A stretch of DNA of 64,000 bases, taken from assembly GCF_001314225.1 (NCBI RefSeq), contig NZ_CP012697.1, positions 3,348,001 through 3,412,000 on the forward strand. The letters run 5' to 3'. Numbering within the stretch: the stretch's first letter is position 1; every line of letters begins with the position of its first letter. Shown here in pieces: positions 30,521 to 40,392 of the stretch. The translations under genes were made by a program, and so were the position numbers. Under the pieces are notes generated by a model. That model was not told the origin of the DNA. It worked only from the letters and a program-made list of their open reading frames with translations, and did no database searches. Origin of the DNA: Microbacterium sp. No. 7 (GTDB lineage Bacteria; Actinomycetota; Actinomycetes; Actinomycetales; Microbacteriaceae).

Positions 30521-31381
30521 TCACACCACTCGGTCGCCGCGCGTGTACACGTTCATCGTGTCGCCGCGCACGAAGCCGACGAGGGTGAGCCCCGACCGCT
30601 CGGCGAGCTCGACGGCGAGCGACGACGGGGCCGACACGGCGGACAGGATCGGGATGCCGGCCATCACCGCCTTCTGCACGAGCTCGAAGCTCGCGCGGCC
30701 CGACACCTGCAGCACCGTGCCCGACAGCGGCAGTCGCCCGCCGAGCAGCGCCCAGCCCACGGCCTTGTCGAGCGCGTTGTGGCGCCCGACGTCCTCGCGC
30801 ACCACGAGGGGCGCCGCGTCGTCGGCATCCGGAGCCCCGGCATCCGCCTCGCCGGCCCGGAACAGCGCCGCGGCGTGCAGCCCGCCGGTCTTGTCGAAGG
30901 CCGCCTGGTGCGCCCGCAGCACGCCCGGCAGCTGTGCGAGGCGTTCCGCCGGCACCGTCGCCGCGTCGGTCGCGACGTCGTACGACGACACCGTCTCGAC
31001 GGCGTCGATCGAGGCCTTGCCGCACACGCCGCACGAGCTCGTCGTGTAGAAGCTGCGCGCGAGGTCGGGCGACGGCGGGGCGACGTGCGGCGCGAGCGCG
31101 ACGTCGAGCACGTTGTACGTGTTGCCCTCGCCGCCGGCGCCCGGTCCCCCGCAGTGGATGGCGCCGCGGAAGTCCTCGCCGCGCGCGATGACGCCCTCCG
31201 AGACGAGGAAGCCGGCGGCGAGCTCGACGTCGTGTCCGGGCGTGCGCATCGTGACGGCGAGCGGCCGGCCCGCGAGCCGGATCTCGAGCGGCTCCTCGAC
31301 CGCGAGCGTGTCGACGCGCCGCGCGCTGCCGCGGCCGACGGTGATCCGCTCGATCGGGCGGCGTGCGGTGATCCGGCCCAT
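30521..31381 (-). CDS. fdhD: Formate dehydrogenase accessory sulfurtransferase FdhD
   Basis: A 286-residue protein that transfers sulfur to the Mo-bisMGD cofactor of formate dehydrogenase-type enzymes. The N-terminal [20 protein letters not shown], the catalytic cysteine loop [10 protein letters not shown] (Cys-x-x-Cys) and [16 protein letters not shown] are diagnostic. The ATG lies 8 bases after the stop of the oxidoreductase gene, so the two form one operon and FdhD presumably activates that enzyme. Confidence 0.97.
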   Translation of the reverse strand: MGRITARRPIERITVGRGSARRVDTLAVEEPLEIRLAGRPLAVTMRTPGHDVELAAGFLVSEGVIARGEDFRGAIHCGGPGAGGEGNTYNVLDVALAPHVAPPSPDLARSFYTTSSCGVCGKASIDAVETVSSYDVATDAATVPAERLAQLPGVLRAHQAAFDKTGGLHAAALFRAGEADAGAPDADDAAPLVVREDVGRHNALDKAVGWALLGGRLPLSGTVLQVSGRASFELVQKAVMAGIPILSAVSAPSSLAVELAERSGLTLVGFVRGDTMNVYTRGDRVV

Positions 31382-31389
31382 CGCGCGGC

Positions 31390-33699
31390 CTACGCGGGGC
31401 GCCGCTCGAGCCGCACGACGACCGACTTCGAGGTCGGCGTGCCGCTCACGTCGGCGACGGAGTCGAGGGGCACGAGCACGTTCGTCTCGGGATAGTACGC
31501 CGCCGCGTTGCCGCGCGGGGTGGCGTAGGGCACGACGCGGAAGCGCTCGGTGCGCCGCTCCTGCACGGCACCGCCGGCATCCGTCCATTCCGACACGAGG
31601 TCGACGATCTCGCCCTCGGCGAGCCCGTGCGCGGCGATGTCGTCGGGGTGCACGAGCACGACGCGGCGGCCGCCGTAGACGCCGCGGTACCGGTCGTCCT
31701 TGCCGTAGATCGTCGTGTTGTACTGGTCGTGCGAGCGCAGCGTCTGCAGCAGCAGCCGCCCCTCGGGGATGCGCGGGTACTCCAGCGGGTTCGCGGTGAA
31801 CCGCGCCCGGCCGTCGGCGGTCGCGAAGCGCCGCGCATCGCGGGGGCCGTTGGGCAGGTGCAGCGTCGCGCCCTTGTCGATGCGCCGCTCGTAGTCGTCG
31901 AAGCCGGGCACGACGCGCTCGATGTGCGCGCGGATGCCGGCGTAGTCGGCCTCCAGCGCGGCCCAGTCGGCGCGCGGCGCGTTGTCGCGCGCCGCGAACA
32001 GCCGCGCGCAGATGCGGGCGACGATCGCGACCTCGCTGAGCAGGTCGTCGGCGGGCGGGGCGAGCCGGCCGCGCGAGGCGTGCACGGCGCCCATGGAGTC
32101 CTCGACCGTCACGCGCTGCTCGCGTCCGCCGCGCCGGTCGCGATCGGTGCGACCGAGCGTGGGCAGGATGATCGCGCGACGCCCCGTGACGACGTGCGAG
32201 CGGTTGAGCTTGGTGGAGACCTGCACCGTGAGGTCGACGTTCGCCATCGCCGTCTCGACCACGCCCGTGTCGGGGGTCGCCGAGACGAAGTTGCCGCCCA
32301 TCGCCATGAAGAGCCGCACCCGCCCGTCGCGCATCGCGCGGATCGCCTCGACCGTGTCGTAGCCGTGCCGGCGCGGCGCGGTGAACGAGAACTCGGCGTC
32401 GAGGGCGGAGAGGAAGGCCTCCGATGGCTTCTCGTAGATGCCGACGGTGCGGTCGCCCTGCACGTTCGAGTGCCCGCGCACGGGGCAGACGCCCGCGCCG
32501 GGCCGCCCGATGTCGCCGCGCAGCAGCAGCACGTTGACGACGTCGCGCAGCGTCGGCACGGAGTGCTTGTGCTGCGTCAGGCCCATCGCCCAGCACACGA
32601 TCGTCGCCGCCGAGCCGCGCACGAGCTCGGCGATGCGGCGCAGCTCCGGCTCCGGGACGCCGGTGGCATCCACGAGCTCGGTCCATGCGGCATCCCCCAG
32701 CTGCCGCCGGTACGCCTCGAAGCCGCTCGTGTGCGCGGCGATGAAGTCGTGGTCGAGCACGCCGCCCGATCGCTCCTCGGCCTCGAGCAGGTGCTTGCCG
32801 ATCGCCTGGAACAGCGCCTGGTCGCCGCCGAGCCGGATCTGCACGAACTCGTCGGCGAGCGGCGTGCCGCCGAGCACGACGCCGCGCACGGTCTGCGGGT
32901 TCTCGAAGCGCAGCAGCCCCGCCTCGGGCAGGGGATTCACGGCCACGATCGTCGCGCCGCGCTGCTTCGCCTTCTCCAGCGCGCTCAGCATGCGCGGATG
33001 GTTGGTGCCCGGGTTCTGGCCGGCGACGATGATGAGGTCGGCGCCGTGGATGTCGTCGATCGTGACGGTGCCCTTGCCGATGCCGATCGTCTCGGTGAGG
33101 GCCGAGCCGCTGGACTCGTGGCACATGTTGGAGCAGTCGGGCAGGTTGTTGGTGCCGTGGCCGCGCACGAGCAGCTGGTAGAGGAAGGCGGCCTCGTTCG
33201 AGGTGCGGCCCGACGTGTAGAAGACGGCCTCGTCGGGAGCGGTCGCCGCGAGCGCGTCGGCGATCTCGGCGAGGGCCTCGTCCCAGCCGATCGGCCGGTA
33301 GTGCGTCGCGCCCTCGTCGAGGATCATCGGATGCGTGAGGCGCCCCTGCTGACCGAGCCACCAGTCGTCGTGGCCGCGCAGCTCGTCGATCGCGTGCGCG
33401 GCGAAGAAGTCGGGGCCGACGCGGCGCAGCGTCGCCTCCTCGGCGACGGCCTTCGCGCCGTTCTCGCAGAACTCCGCGATGTGCCGCTTGTCCTCCTCGG
33501 GCCACGCGCAGCCGGGGCAGTCGAAGCCGTCCTTCTGGTTGACGCGCAGCAGCGTCTCGATGCTGCGCCGCACGCCCATCTGCTCGTTCGAGATCTTCAG
33601 GGCGTGCAGCACCGCGGGCACGCCCACCGCCACCTGCTTGGGCTTCGCCACGCGCACGCGCGTCTCGTCGATGTCCTCCGTCGGGGGCTTCGTCGCCAT
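31390..33699 (-). CDS. FdhF/YdeP-family molybdopterin oxidoreductase
   Basis: A 769-residue protein of the formate dehydrogenase H/YdeP group. Near the N-terminus [13 protein letters not shown] marks the YdeP branch. The molybdopterin domains follow with [49 protein letters not shown] and the C-terminal dinucleotide-binding domain with [19 protein letters not shown]. No selenocysteine is needed. A -10 TACCCT ends 7 bases before the ATG (leaderless pattern); the message continues into fdhD. No electron-transfer subunit is encoded next to it. The substrate is uncertain: formate is possible, but YdeP proteins have no settled reaction. Confidence 0.93.
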   Translation of the reverse strand: MATKPPTEDIDETRVRVAKPKQVAVGVPAVLHALKISNEQMGVRRSIETLLRVNQKDGFDCPGCAWPEEDKRHIAEFCENGAKAVAEEATLRRVGPDFFAAHAIDELRGHDDWWLGQQGRLTHPMILDEGATHYRPIGWDEALAEIADALAATAPDEAVFYTSGRTSNEAAFLYQLLVRGHGTNNLPDCSNMCHESSGSALTETIGIGKGTVTIDDIHGADLIIVAGQNPGTNHPRMLSALEKAKQRGATIVAVNPLPEAGLLRFENPQTVRGVVLGGTPLADEFVQIRLGGDQALFQAIGKHLLEAEERSGGVLDHDFIAAHTSGFEAYRRQLGDAAWTELVDATGVPEPELRRIAELVRGSAATIVCWAMGLTQHKHSVPTLRDVVNVLLLRGDIGRPGAGVCPVRGHSNVQGDRTVGIYEKPSEAFLSALDAEFSFTAPRRHGYDTVEAIRAMRDGRVRLFMAMGGNFVSATPDTGVVETAMANVDLTVQVSTKLNRSHVVTGRRAIILPTLGRTDRDRRGGREQRVTVEDSMGAVHASRGRLAPPADDLLSEVAIVARICARLFAARDNAPRADWAALEADYAGIRAHIERVVPGFDDYERRIDKGATLHLPNGPRDARRFATADGRARFTANPLEYPRIPEGRLLLQTLRSHDQYNTTIYGKDDRYRGVYGGRRVVLVHPDDIAAHGLAEGEIVDLVSEWTDAGGAVQERRTERFRVVPYATPRGNAAAYYPETNVLVPLDSVADVSGTPTSKSVVVRLERRPA

Positions 33700-33815
33700 A
33701 CCCTCCAGGGTACGGCCCCGGGCCGGCGACGGGCCGGTTCGGAACAGGATGCCGCGAGAACGCCCGTTCCGGGAGGCAGGACGCCGGGGAGCACAGGGGC
33801 CGGCGGCGGACACGA

Positions 33816-33847
33816 CGATGGGCCCCGCCCGGAGGCGAGGCCCATCG
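33816..33847 (-). terminator. Terminator after rplKA
   Basis: Arms CGATGGGCC (33816-33824) and GGCCCATCG (33839-33847) pair exactly, with a further CGCC/GGCG pairing inside the loop. It starts 14 bases after the rplA stop on the minus strand. No long U-tract. Confidence 0.7.
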
Positions 33848-33860
33848 TGATGCGCGTGTC

Positions 33861-34550
33861 TCAGACGAGCGAGGCGACGTCCAGCGGGATGCCGGGGCCG
33901 AACGTGGTCGACACGGCGCCCTTCTGGATGTAGCGACCCTTCGAGCTCGAGGGCTTCAGACGCACGATCTCCTCGACCGCGGCCTTGAAGTTCTCGTCGA
34001 GCTGCTCGGCCGTGAACGAGGCCTTGCCGACGACGAAGTGCACGTTGGCGTGCTTGTCGACGCGGAACTCGATCTTGCCGCCCTTGATCTCCTCCACGGC
34101 CTTGGCCGGGTTGGGGGTCACGGTGCCGGTCTTGGGGTTCGGCATGAGGCCGCGGGGACCGAGGACCTTGCCGAGGCGTCCGACCTGACCCATGAGCTCG
34201 GGCGTCGAGACGGCCGAGTCGAAGTCGGTCCAGCCGCCGGCGACCTTCTCGATGAGCTCGGCGCCGCCGACCTCGTCGGCGCCCGCGGCGATCGCGGCCT
34301 CGGCGGCCGGGCCCGTCGCGAAGACGATGACGCGGGCGGTCTTGCCCGTGCCGTGCGGCAGCATGACGGTGCCGCGCACCATCTGGTCGGCCTTGCGGGG
34401 GTCGACCGAGAGCTTGAGGGCGACCTCGACGGTCGAGTCGAACTTCTTCGAGCCCGTCTCCTTCGCGAGGTTCACGGCCTCGGTGGACGTGTAGAACTTG
34501 TCGCGGTCGATCTTGGCCGCGGCTGCTGCGTAAACCTTGGACTTAGCCAT
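33861..34550 (-). CDS. rplA: 50S ribosomal protein L1
   Basis: A 229-residue L1-stalk protein that contacts 23S rRNA and can repress its own mRNA. Typical blocks are [37 protein letters not shown] and [20 protein letters not shown]. It follows rplK after 13 bases and is followed by a hairpin. Confidence 0.98.
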   Translation of the reverse strand: MAKSKVYAAAAAKIDRDKFYTSTEAVNLAKETGSKKFDSTVEVALKLSVDPRKADQMVRGTVMLPHGTGKTARVIVFATGPAAEAAIAAGADEVGGAELIEKVAGGWTDFDSAVSTPELMGQVGRLGKVLGPRGLMPNPKTGTVTPNPAKAVEEIKGGKIEFRVDKHANVHFVVGKASFTAEQLDENFKAAVEEIVRLKPSSSKGRYIQKGAVSTTFGPGIPLDVASLV

Positions 34551-34563
34551 GTGTCTCTCCCCC

Positions 34564-34995
34564 TCAGTCCTCGACCGTGATGCCCATGGAACGGGCAGTG
34601 CCGGCGATGATCAGCGAGGCGGCCTCGATGTCGTTCGCGTTCAGGTCGGGCATCTTGGTCTCGGCGATCTGGCGCACCTGGTCCTTGGTCAGCTTGGCGA
34701 CCTTGACCGTGTGCGGCGTCTTCGAGCCCTTCTGCACGCCGGCGGCCTTCTTGATGAGCTCGGCGGCCGGCGGGGTCTTCAGGATGAAGGTGAAGCTGCG
34801 GTCCTCGTAGACGGTGATCTCCACGGGGATGACGTTGCCGCGCTGCGACTCGGTCGCGGCGTTGTACGCCTTGCAGAACTCCATGATGTTGACGCCATGC
34901 TGACCGAGCGCGGGGCCGATCGGCGGCGCCGGGTTGGCGGCGCCGGCGTTGATCTGGAGCTTGATCAGGCCGGTCACCTTCTTCTTCGGTGCCAT
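34564..34995 (-). CDS. rplK: 50S ribosomal protein L11
   Basis: A 143-residue protein of the GTPase-associated centre. The N-terminal part includes [20 protein letters not shown] and the C-terminal rRNA-binding part includes [19 protein letters not shown]. The ATG follows AAAGGAAAACGA. On the minus strand a -10-like TAGAAT (35112-35107) lies about 110 bases upstream, and the leader contains an inverted GGATGCC/GGCATCC pair (35016-35031). It is separated from nusG by three inserted genes. Confidence 0.98.
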   Translation of the reverse strand: MAPKKKVTGLIKLQINAGAANPAPPIGPALGQHGVNIMEFCKAYNAATESQRGNVIPVEITVYEDRSFTFILKTPPAAELIKKAAGVQKGSKTPHTVKVAKLTKDQVRQIAETKMPDLNANDIEAASLIIAGTARSMGITVED

Positions 34996-35114
34996 TCGTT
35001 TTCCTTTCGTCGAGCGGATGCCACGGCATCCCTCTCCCGCCTCTCCAGACTCTCCGGAGCGCGGTGGCCGTTCGCGGCGCGCCGGAGCGCGCACGCAAAC
35101 CACACAATTCTACC

Positions 35115-35450
35115 TCAGGCGGCGAGCCGGCCGCTCACCACGAGGATCACGCCGCCCGCGCCGACGGCGGTCGCGAACAGCGCCAGCAGCAGCATCGGCA
35201 CGGCCCCCGGCATCCGGCCGGTCCGGGCGAGCGCCGCGGCGGCCGAGTGGTACCGGCGGCGCGCGGCGATCCACAGCGCCGCGGCGACGAGCAGCCCGAC
35301 CACGCCGCACAGCGCCCACGCCGCGCCGCCGAGCGCCTCGGGCAGGATGCGCAGGGCCAGGAGCGAGCCGATGCCGATCGCGAGGGCCGTGCGCCGCCAC
35401 GCGAGCTCGGTGCGCTCCGGCTGCAGGCCCGGGTCGACGGGGCCCGTCAT
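35115..35450 (-). CDS. DUF202-family small membrane protein (second of pair)
   Basis: A 111-residue protein with three hydrophobic helices. The N-terminal QPERTELAWRRTALAIGIGS is the DUF202 signature. Its ATG overlaps the stop of the preceding DUF202 gene by four bases (ATGA). It is the last gene of the FGE cassette. Function unknown. Confidence 0.88.
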   Translation of the reverse strand: MTGPVDPGLQPERTELAWRRTALAIGIGSLLALRILPEALGGAAWALCGVVGLLVAAALWIAARRRYHSAAAALARTGRMPGAVPMLLLALFATAVGAGGVILVVSGRLAA

Positions 35451-35812
35451 GGCAGCACGAGCGCCAGCACGATCAGCACGCCCGCGAGCGTGACGAGGAC
35501 GCCGAGCACGGGCCCGAGGATCGACGCGGGCAGGGGCTGCCCGAGCCGCAGCGCGCGCTCCGTCCTCGACCATCCGATCCAGGCGAGCGCGGGCAGCACC
35601 ACGCCCGACACGACGAGCACGAGCGACGCGGCGTGCCGCAGCCCCGGCGAGAGGTCGCCGCCGAGCAGCTCGAGCGCCACGCCGCCGGCGAACAGGGCGA
35701 GCGCCGTGCGGATCCACGCGAGGTACGTGCGCTCGTTGGCCAGGGAGAACCGGACGTCCGGCTCGTCGCCGCGGCCGTACACCGATGCCGGGAACCGCCG
35801 CCCGCCGCTCAT
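35447..35812 (-). CDS. DUF202/YidH-family membrane protein (first of pair)
   Basis: A 121-residue protein with three membrane helices. The signature is FSLANERTYLAWIRTALALF, followed by GGVALELLGG. It overlaps the stop of the FGE gene (ATGA) and is itself overlapped by the next DUF202 gene, so all three are translated as one coupled unit. The family has no assigned function. Confidence 0.9.
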   Translation of the reverse strand: MSGGRRFPASVYGRGDEPDVRFSLANERTYLAWIRTALALFAGGVALELLGGDLSPGLRHAASLVLVVSGVVLPALAWIGWSRTERALRLGQPLPASILGPVLGVLVTLAGVLIVLALVLP

Positions 35813-36771
35813 CGGGCCACCGTCCGGAACCCCGCGTTGCCCATCGACGAGTCGGGCGTGTTCTGCGAGCGCGCCGAGTTGCGGTAGCGATTGCAGTACG
35901 AGACGTGGCAGAGATAGCTGCCCCCGCGCAGGACCTTCGTCTCGCCGGTCGCGGGCCCCCGCGGATCGGACGCCGGCGATGACGCGTAGTAGCGCGCGTC
36001 GAACCAGTCGGCGCACCACTCCCACACGTTGCCGACGCACTGCCAGAGCCCGTAGCCGTTGGGCTCGTAGCTGCGCACCGGCGCGGTCGTCAGATGGCCG
36101 TCCTCGGCCGTGTTGCGCACGGGGAAGTCGCCCTGCCAGATGTTCGCGCGCCAGCCGCCGTCGTCGACCTCGGCGTCGCCCCACGGATACGTCGCCCGGG
36201 CGATCCCGCCGCGCGCCGCGTACTCCCACTCGGCCTCGGTGGGAAGGCGCCGCCCGGCCCAGGCGCAGTAGGCGATCGCGTCGTTCCAGCTGACGTGCAC
36301 GACGGGGTGGTCGTCCAGGCCGTCGATCGTCGAGCCGCGGCCGTGCGGATGCCGCCAGTCGGCGCCGCGCACGCCGAGCCACCAGGGCGTGCCGGCGGCG
36401 GGTCCCATGACGTCGTCGCTGGGCGCGTCCACGGCGAGGTGGAACACGGCGGAGTATCCGAACGACTCCGCCTCGGTCGCGTATCCGGTGTCCTCCGCGA
36501 ACCGGGCGAAGTCGGCGTTCGTCACGCTCGTCGCGTCGATCGCGAACGCGCCGAGCTCGACGGCGTGCAGCGGCACCTCGCCGTCGCCGGGGTTGCGGTC
36601 TCCCGACGAGTCGCCCATCACGAAGGAGCCGGCCGCGATCCCGATCTGCTCGATCGCGTGACGGCCGTCGCCGGTCCCGACGACGGGCCGGCCGATCGAG
36701 ACGGGTGCCGCACCGCTCTGCCGAGCGGGTGCGGCGCATCCGCATCCGCATCCGGGCGACGTGTGCGACAT
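35809..36771 (-). CDS. Formylglycine-generating enzyme (SUMF1/FGE family)
   Basis: A 320-residue protein that matches true copper-dependent FGE rather than a generic FGE-sulfatase fold. The C-terminal block reads GGSYLC288-HVSYC293-NRYRNSARS, with both copper-binding active-site cysteines, then QNTPDSSMGNAGFR. Upstream are the fold markers EVPLHAVELGAFAIDATSVT, RRLPTEAEWEYAARGG and GNVWEWCADWF. It oxidises a Cys in a CxPxR motif of sulfatases to formylglycine. No sulfatase is in the window. An odd N-terminus carries CGCGC, possibly metal-binding. It lies 18 bases after nusG on the same strand, without a terminator, and overlaps the DUF202 gene. Confidence 0.93.
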   Translation of the reverse strand: MSHTSPGCGCGCAAPARQSGAAPVSIGRPVVGTGDGRHAIEQIGIAAGSFVMGDSSGDRNPGDGEVPLHAVELGAFAIDATSVTNADFARFAEDTGYATEAESFGYSAVFHLAVDAPSDDVMGPAAGTPWWLGVRGADWRHPHGRGSTIDGLDDHPVVHVSWNDAIAYCAWAGRRLPTEAEWEYAARGGIARATYPWGDAEVDDGGWRANIWQGDFPVRNTAEDGHLTTAPVRSYEPNGYGLWQCVGNVWEWCADWFDARYYASSPASDPRGPATGETKVLRGGSYLCHVSYCNRYRNSARSQNTPDSSMGNAGFRTVAR

Positions 36772-36789
36772 GCCCGCCCCGGCGAACCG

Positions 36790-37824
36790 CTAGGCCTTGG
36801 TGACCTGGTCGAACGAGAGCTCGACGGGCGTCTCGCGCTCGAAGAGCGACACGAGCACGGTGAGCTTTCCGCTCTCGGGCTTGATCTCGCTGATCGAGCC
36901 CGGCAGGCCCGCGAACGAGCCCTCCTTGATCGTGATGGTCTCGCCGATCTCGAAGTCGACCTCGGTGACGACGGTGCGGGCCGCCGCGGGCGCGCCCTTG
37001 GCGGCGGCGCCCTTCGCGGGTGCGACCTCCTTGGCCTCCACGAGCGACTTGAGCATGTTGAACGCCTCTTCGAAGCGCAGCGGCGTCGGGTTATGCGCGT
37101 TGCCGACGAAGCCCGTGACGCCCGGCGTGTGACGCACGACCGACCAGGTGTCCTCGTTGAGCTCCATGCGCACCAGCACGTAGCCGGGGATGCGCACGCG
37201 GTTGACCATCTTGCGCTGGCCGTTCTTGATCTCGACGACGTCCTCCATCGGGACCTCGATCTGGTAGATGTCGTCCTCGACCTCGAGCGTCGACTTGCGC
37301 TGCTCCAGGTTGGCCTTCACCTTGCGCTCGAAGCCCGCGTACGAGTGGATGACGTACCACTTGCCGGGCAGCTCGCGCAGCTCCTGACGGAACGCCTCGT
37401 AGGGGTCCTCGGGCTCCGCGTCGTCGTCCTCGGCGTCGCCCGCCTCGTCCTCGGCGTCGTCGTCCAGCTCGGGCCCGTCGTAGGGGGCCACGCGGTCGGC
37501 CTCGGCGGCCTCGCGGGCCGCGATCTCGTCGGCGATCGACTCGTTGAGCGCCTCGGCGGCGGCCTCCGCCTCGTCGGCCTGGTCGATCTCGAGTGCGTCG
37601 TTCACGATGGCATCCGCCTCCGGGTCGTCGATGTCGATGTCGTCCAGCTCGTCGTCGCTGTCGTCGGCGTCGTCCTCGTCGACGATGTGGATCGCCACGT
37701 GCTCCGCCGGCTCGGCCGCGCGCTGCTCCTCGGCGAGCACGTTGCCCTCCTGGGCCTCGTCGTCCTCGCTGGACTGCTCGGCAGCGGTCGCCCAATCGGC
37801 GTCGTCGACATATCTTTCAGACAC
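36790..37824 (-). CDS. nusG: Transcription antitermination/termination factor NusG with long acidic N-terminus
   Basis: A 344-residue protein. Residues about 1-135 are very acidic (runs of D/E such as DDSDDELDDIDIDDPEAD) and low complexity. The NGN domain starts near 145 (GKWYVIHSYAGFERKVKANL) with RIPGYVLVRMELNEDTW and GVTGFVGNAHNPTPL. After an Ala/Lys-rich linker comes the KOW domain (FEIGETITIKEGSFAGLPGS). The usual bacterial length is about 180; extended N-termini occur in actinobacteria, but this one is long. A GTG start follows GAAGAGAAG. It lies 53 bases after secE. Confidence 0.97.
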   Translation of the reverse strand: MSERYVDDADWATAAEQSSEDDEAQEGNVLAEEQRAAEPAEHVAIHIVDEDDADDSDDELDDIDIDDPEADAIVNDALEIDQADEAEAAAEALNESIADEIAAREAAEADRVAPYDGPELDDDAEDEAGDAEDDDAEPEDPYEAFRQELRELPGKWYVIHSYAGFERKVKANLEQRKSTLEVEDDIYQIEVPMEDVVEIKNGQRKMVNRVRIPGYVLVRMELNEDTWSVVRHTPGVTGFVGNAHNPTPLRFEEAFNMLKSLVEAKEVAPAKGAAAKGAPAAARTVVTEVDFEIGETITIKEGSFAGLPGSISEIKPESGKLTVLVSLFERETPVELSFDQVTKA

Positions 37825-37877
37825 TTACTTCTCTTCCATCGGGATCTGGGGGTGAGCCGGGCGGCACGAGCCCGCGA

Positions 37878-38141
37878 TCACGCGCCGGGAGCGCCGAAGA
37901 CGATCTCGACGATCCACGTGAAGACGAGGTCGAGTCCGTACACGACCCCCATCATGACGACCACGAATCCGAGCACGACGCCGGTGAACTTCGCGAGCTC
38001 CTGGCGGGTCGGCGTGACGACCTTGCGGAGTTCGGCGATCACCTGCCGGATGAATGTCGCGCTCCGTGCGAAGATGTTCGGCTTCTTCGCGCGGGCGCCG
38101 TCGGCCACGACGATCTCGTCGCCGAACTCCTCCGGAACCAT
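37878..38141 (-). CDS. secE: Preprotein translocase subunit SecE
   Basis: An 87-residue single-span translocon subunit. The amphipathic helix is FIRQVIAELRKVVTPTRQEL, followed by one membrane helix, TGVVLGFVVVMMGVVYGLDL. It lies between tRNA-Trp and nusG in the standard bacterial order. Confidence 0.97.
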   Translation of the reverse strand: MVPEEFGDEIVVADGARAKKPNIFARSATFIRQVIAELRKVVTPTRQELAKFTGVVLGFVVVMMGVVYGLDLVFTWIVEIVFGAPGA

Positions 38142-38187
38142 GTACCCACCCGTGTCGTGTGAATTCGTGCCAGCTGATGCTGACGCG

Positions 38188-38260
<73 letters not shown>

Positions 38261-38389
38261 AGAGACCTGACGGCCTCGGGATGCCGGCATCCCCGCCCCG
38301 CTCGTGTTCCCACGGCACGGCAAAAGAATGCAGGCGATTGCGTCGTCCAGTGTACGTCATGCACACGGGCGGCGCGAACCGCGACGACG

Positions 38390-38827
38390 TCAGTACGACT
38401 GGATGCCGTAGCGATCGGGCTCCTCGCCGCGGCGGAAGGCACGGCCCGACACCGCGTCGGGGGTGACGCGCACGTAGTTGTACTTGAGCGTGGGGATCCA
38501 CGGCGTGAGCGGCAGCCGGTCGGCGGCCTCGACCTCGGCGGCCGTGTCGAGCCGCGCGGCGGCGCCCCGCACGACGACGCTCCACGCGTCGGCGTCGGTG
38601 AAGCTGTCGACCTCGAAGAGCACCTGGTCGTTGATGGTCAGCTCGGTGAGCTTGCTGCCCTCCGCGGTGCGGAAGACGATCGTCTGCCCGTCGAGCACGT
38701 AGTTGACGGGGAAGATGTCGAGCACCGCGCCCACGCTCGTCACGAGGCGGCCCAGCTCGTGCTGGGCGAGGCGCTCGAAGCACTCGGCGTCGGTGAGGTG
38801 GGTGACGGCGTCGGCGTTGTCGGTCAT
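38390..38827 (-). CDS. PNPOx-like flavin/F420-fold protein
   Basis: A 145-residue split-barrel protein of the pyridoxamine 5'-phosphate oxidase-like superfamily. The typical pattern is LGRLVTSVGAVLDIFPVNYV, then GQTIVFRTAEGSKL, VLFEVDSF and AWSVVVRGAAARL. It would bind FMN or F420 and act as a small reductase. It stands alone between tRNA-Trp and ramB. Cofactor and substrate are not determinable. Confidence 0.88.
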   Translation of the reverse strand: MTDNADAVTHLTDAECFERLAQHELGRLVTSVGAVLDIFPVNYVLDGQTIVFRTAEGSKLTELTINDQVLFEVDSFTDADAWSVVVRGAAARLDTAAEVEAADRLPLTPWIPTLKYNYVRVTPDAVSGRAFRRGEEPDRYGIQSY

Positions 38828-38887
38828 ACCCCCATCCTGCCGCGTCGCGCCGACATCCGCGAGTGTCCGCCGATCGCGGGGCCGGCC

Positions 38888-40357
38888 TCAGACGCGCGGC
38901 GCGTGCTCGTCGAGGAACTCGTAGAGGTCGGTCGTGTCGACGCCCGGGAACGACCCCGAGGGCAGCGTCGCGAGCAGCGTGCGCGGCGTGCGCACGTTCG
39001 GCCAGGCCTGGTCGCGCCACTGCCCCTCCAGATCGGCGGGCGGGCGACGGCAGCAGACCTCCACGGCGTGCCGCGACGTGCCGCGGTTCGTGGTCTCGCG
39101 CCCGATGAACCACTTCGTGTCGTCGAAGCGCACGCCCACGCTCACCGAGTGCGCGCCGTCGCTCAGGTGCTCCACGCGCGCCGTGCACCAGTAGGTGCCG
39201 TTGCCCGTGTCGGTGTACTGGTAGTACGGGTTGAACTTGTCGGGGATGTCGAAGACGACCCGGCTCGTCCACTTGCGGCAGCACAGCTGCCCCTCGATCG
39301 AGCCGAAGCGGTCGGAGGGGAAGTTGACGTCGTCGTTCTCGTAGGCCTTCGTGATCGTGCCCGACTCGTGCACCTTGAGGAAGTGCACGGGGATGCCGAG
39401 GTGCTGCGTCGCGAGGTTCGTGAACCGGTGCGCGGCGGTCTCGTACGAGACCGAGTACGCGTCGCGCAGGTCTTCGATCGAGATGGCGCGCCGCGACTTG
39501 GCGTCGTGCAGGAAGACCACGGCATCCGACTCGGGCACCATGAGCGCGCCGGTGAGGTAGTTGGTCTCGACGCGCTGCCGCAGGAACTCCGCGTACGACG
39601 TGGGCTCGCTGTGCCCGAGGATGCGGCTCGACAGCGCCTGCAGCACGGGCGTGCGCGAGTCGCCCTTGCCGGGCACCGAGTTCGACAGGTAGAGCCGGCC
39701 GTTGCGCAGGTCGGCGACCGATCGCGTGGACGCCGGGAGGTCGGACACGTAGTGCAGCGTGAACCCGAGGTGGGCCGCGATCTCGCTCGCCGCACGCTGC
39801 GTGAGGGGTCCGCCGGGGTGCCCGATGACGTCGAGCATGCGCCGCGCCTCGGCCTCCAGCTCGGGGAAGTAGTTGTCCTGCCGGCGCATGAGGCGGCGCA
39901 GCTCGACGTTCGCACGGCGCGCCTCCTCGGGCGTGGCCGAGCGCTCGTCGTTGAGCCGGGCGATCTCGCCCTGCAGCGCGAGCAGGGCGCGCAGCGCCTC
40001 GTCGGGGATCGTCTTGCCGATGCGGAACGGCGAGATGCCGAGCGAGCGGAACGTCTGCCCCTTCATGGCGCGCTCGAGCGCGATCTCCATCGTGGCGCGC
40101 TCGTCGAGCGGCTCGGCCTCGAGCAGGGTGTCGAGCGACGTGCCCAGCGCGCGGGCGATCGCCTGCAGCAGCGTGAGCTTCGGCTCGCGCTTGCCCGTCT
40201 CGATCATCGACAGCTGGCTCGGGGCGCGCTCGACGGCCGTCGCCAGCTCGTCGAGGGTCATCCCGCGCGCCGTGCGCAGCTGGCGGATGCGGCGGCCGAT
40301 GGTGAGCGCGTCGGTCTCGTCGACATCGTCGGCGACCGGGACATCGAGGTTCGTCAT
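38888..40357 (-). CDS. ramB: RamB-like (ScfR) regulator of acetate/fatty-acid metabolism
   Basis: A 489-residue regulator. The N-terminal XRE-type HTH (IGRRIRQLRTARGMTLDELA, then APSQLSMIETGKREP) is followed by an ImmA/IrrE-like middle domain (HYVSDLPASTRSVADLRNGR) and the short-chain fatty acyl regulator C-terminal domain with conserved cysteines (EGQLCCRKW and VEVCCRRPP). In Corynebacterium RamB controls aceA/aceB and acetate activation. It is divergent from aceB, with 181 bases between starts containing repeated candidate sites, so control of aceB and itself is very likely. Confidence 0.94.
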   Translation of the reverse strand: MTNLDVPVADDVDETDALTIGRRIRQLRTARGMTLDELATAVERAPSQLSMIETGKREPKLTLLQAIARALGTSLDTLLEAEPLDERATMEIALERAMKGQTFRSLGISPFRIGKTIPDEALRALLALQGEIARLNDERSATPEEARRANVELRRLMRRQDNYFPELEAEARRMLDVIGHPGGPLTQRAASEIAAHLGFTLHYVSDLPASTRSVADLRNGRLYLSNSVPGKGDSRTPVLQALSSRILGHSEPTSYAEFLRQRVETNYLTGALMVPESDAVVFLHDAKSRRAISIEDLRDAYSVSYETAAHRFTNLATQHLGIPVHFLKVHESGTITKAYENDDVNFPSDRFGSIEGQLCCRKWTSRVVFDIPDKFNPYYQYTDTGNGTYWCTARVEHLSDGAHSVSVGVRFDDTKWFIGRETTNRGTSRHAVEVCCRRPPADLEGQWRDQAWPNVRTPRTLLATLPSGSFPGVDTTDLYEFLDEHAPRV

Positions 40358-40392
40358 AACCGCAAGTGTGTCACAGAACGTGAAGATCAACA

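Noticed and set aside
31390..33699. Selenocysteine-containing formate dehydrogenase
   Set aside because: The frame needs no in-frame TGA read-through and the YdeP-type cysteine motifs are intact.
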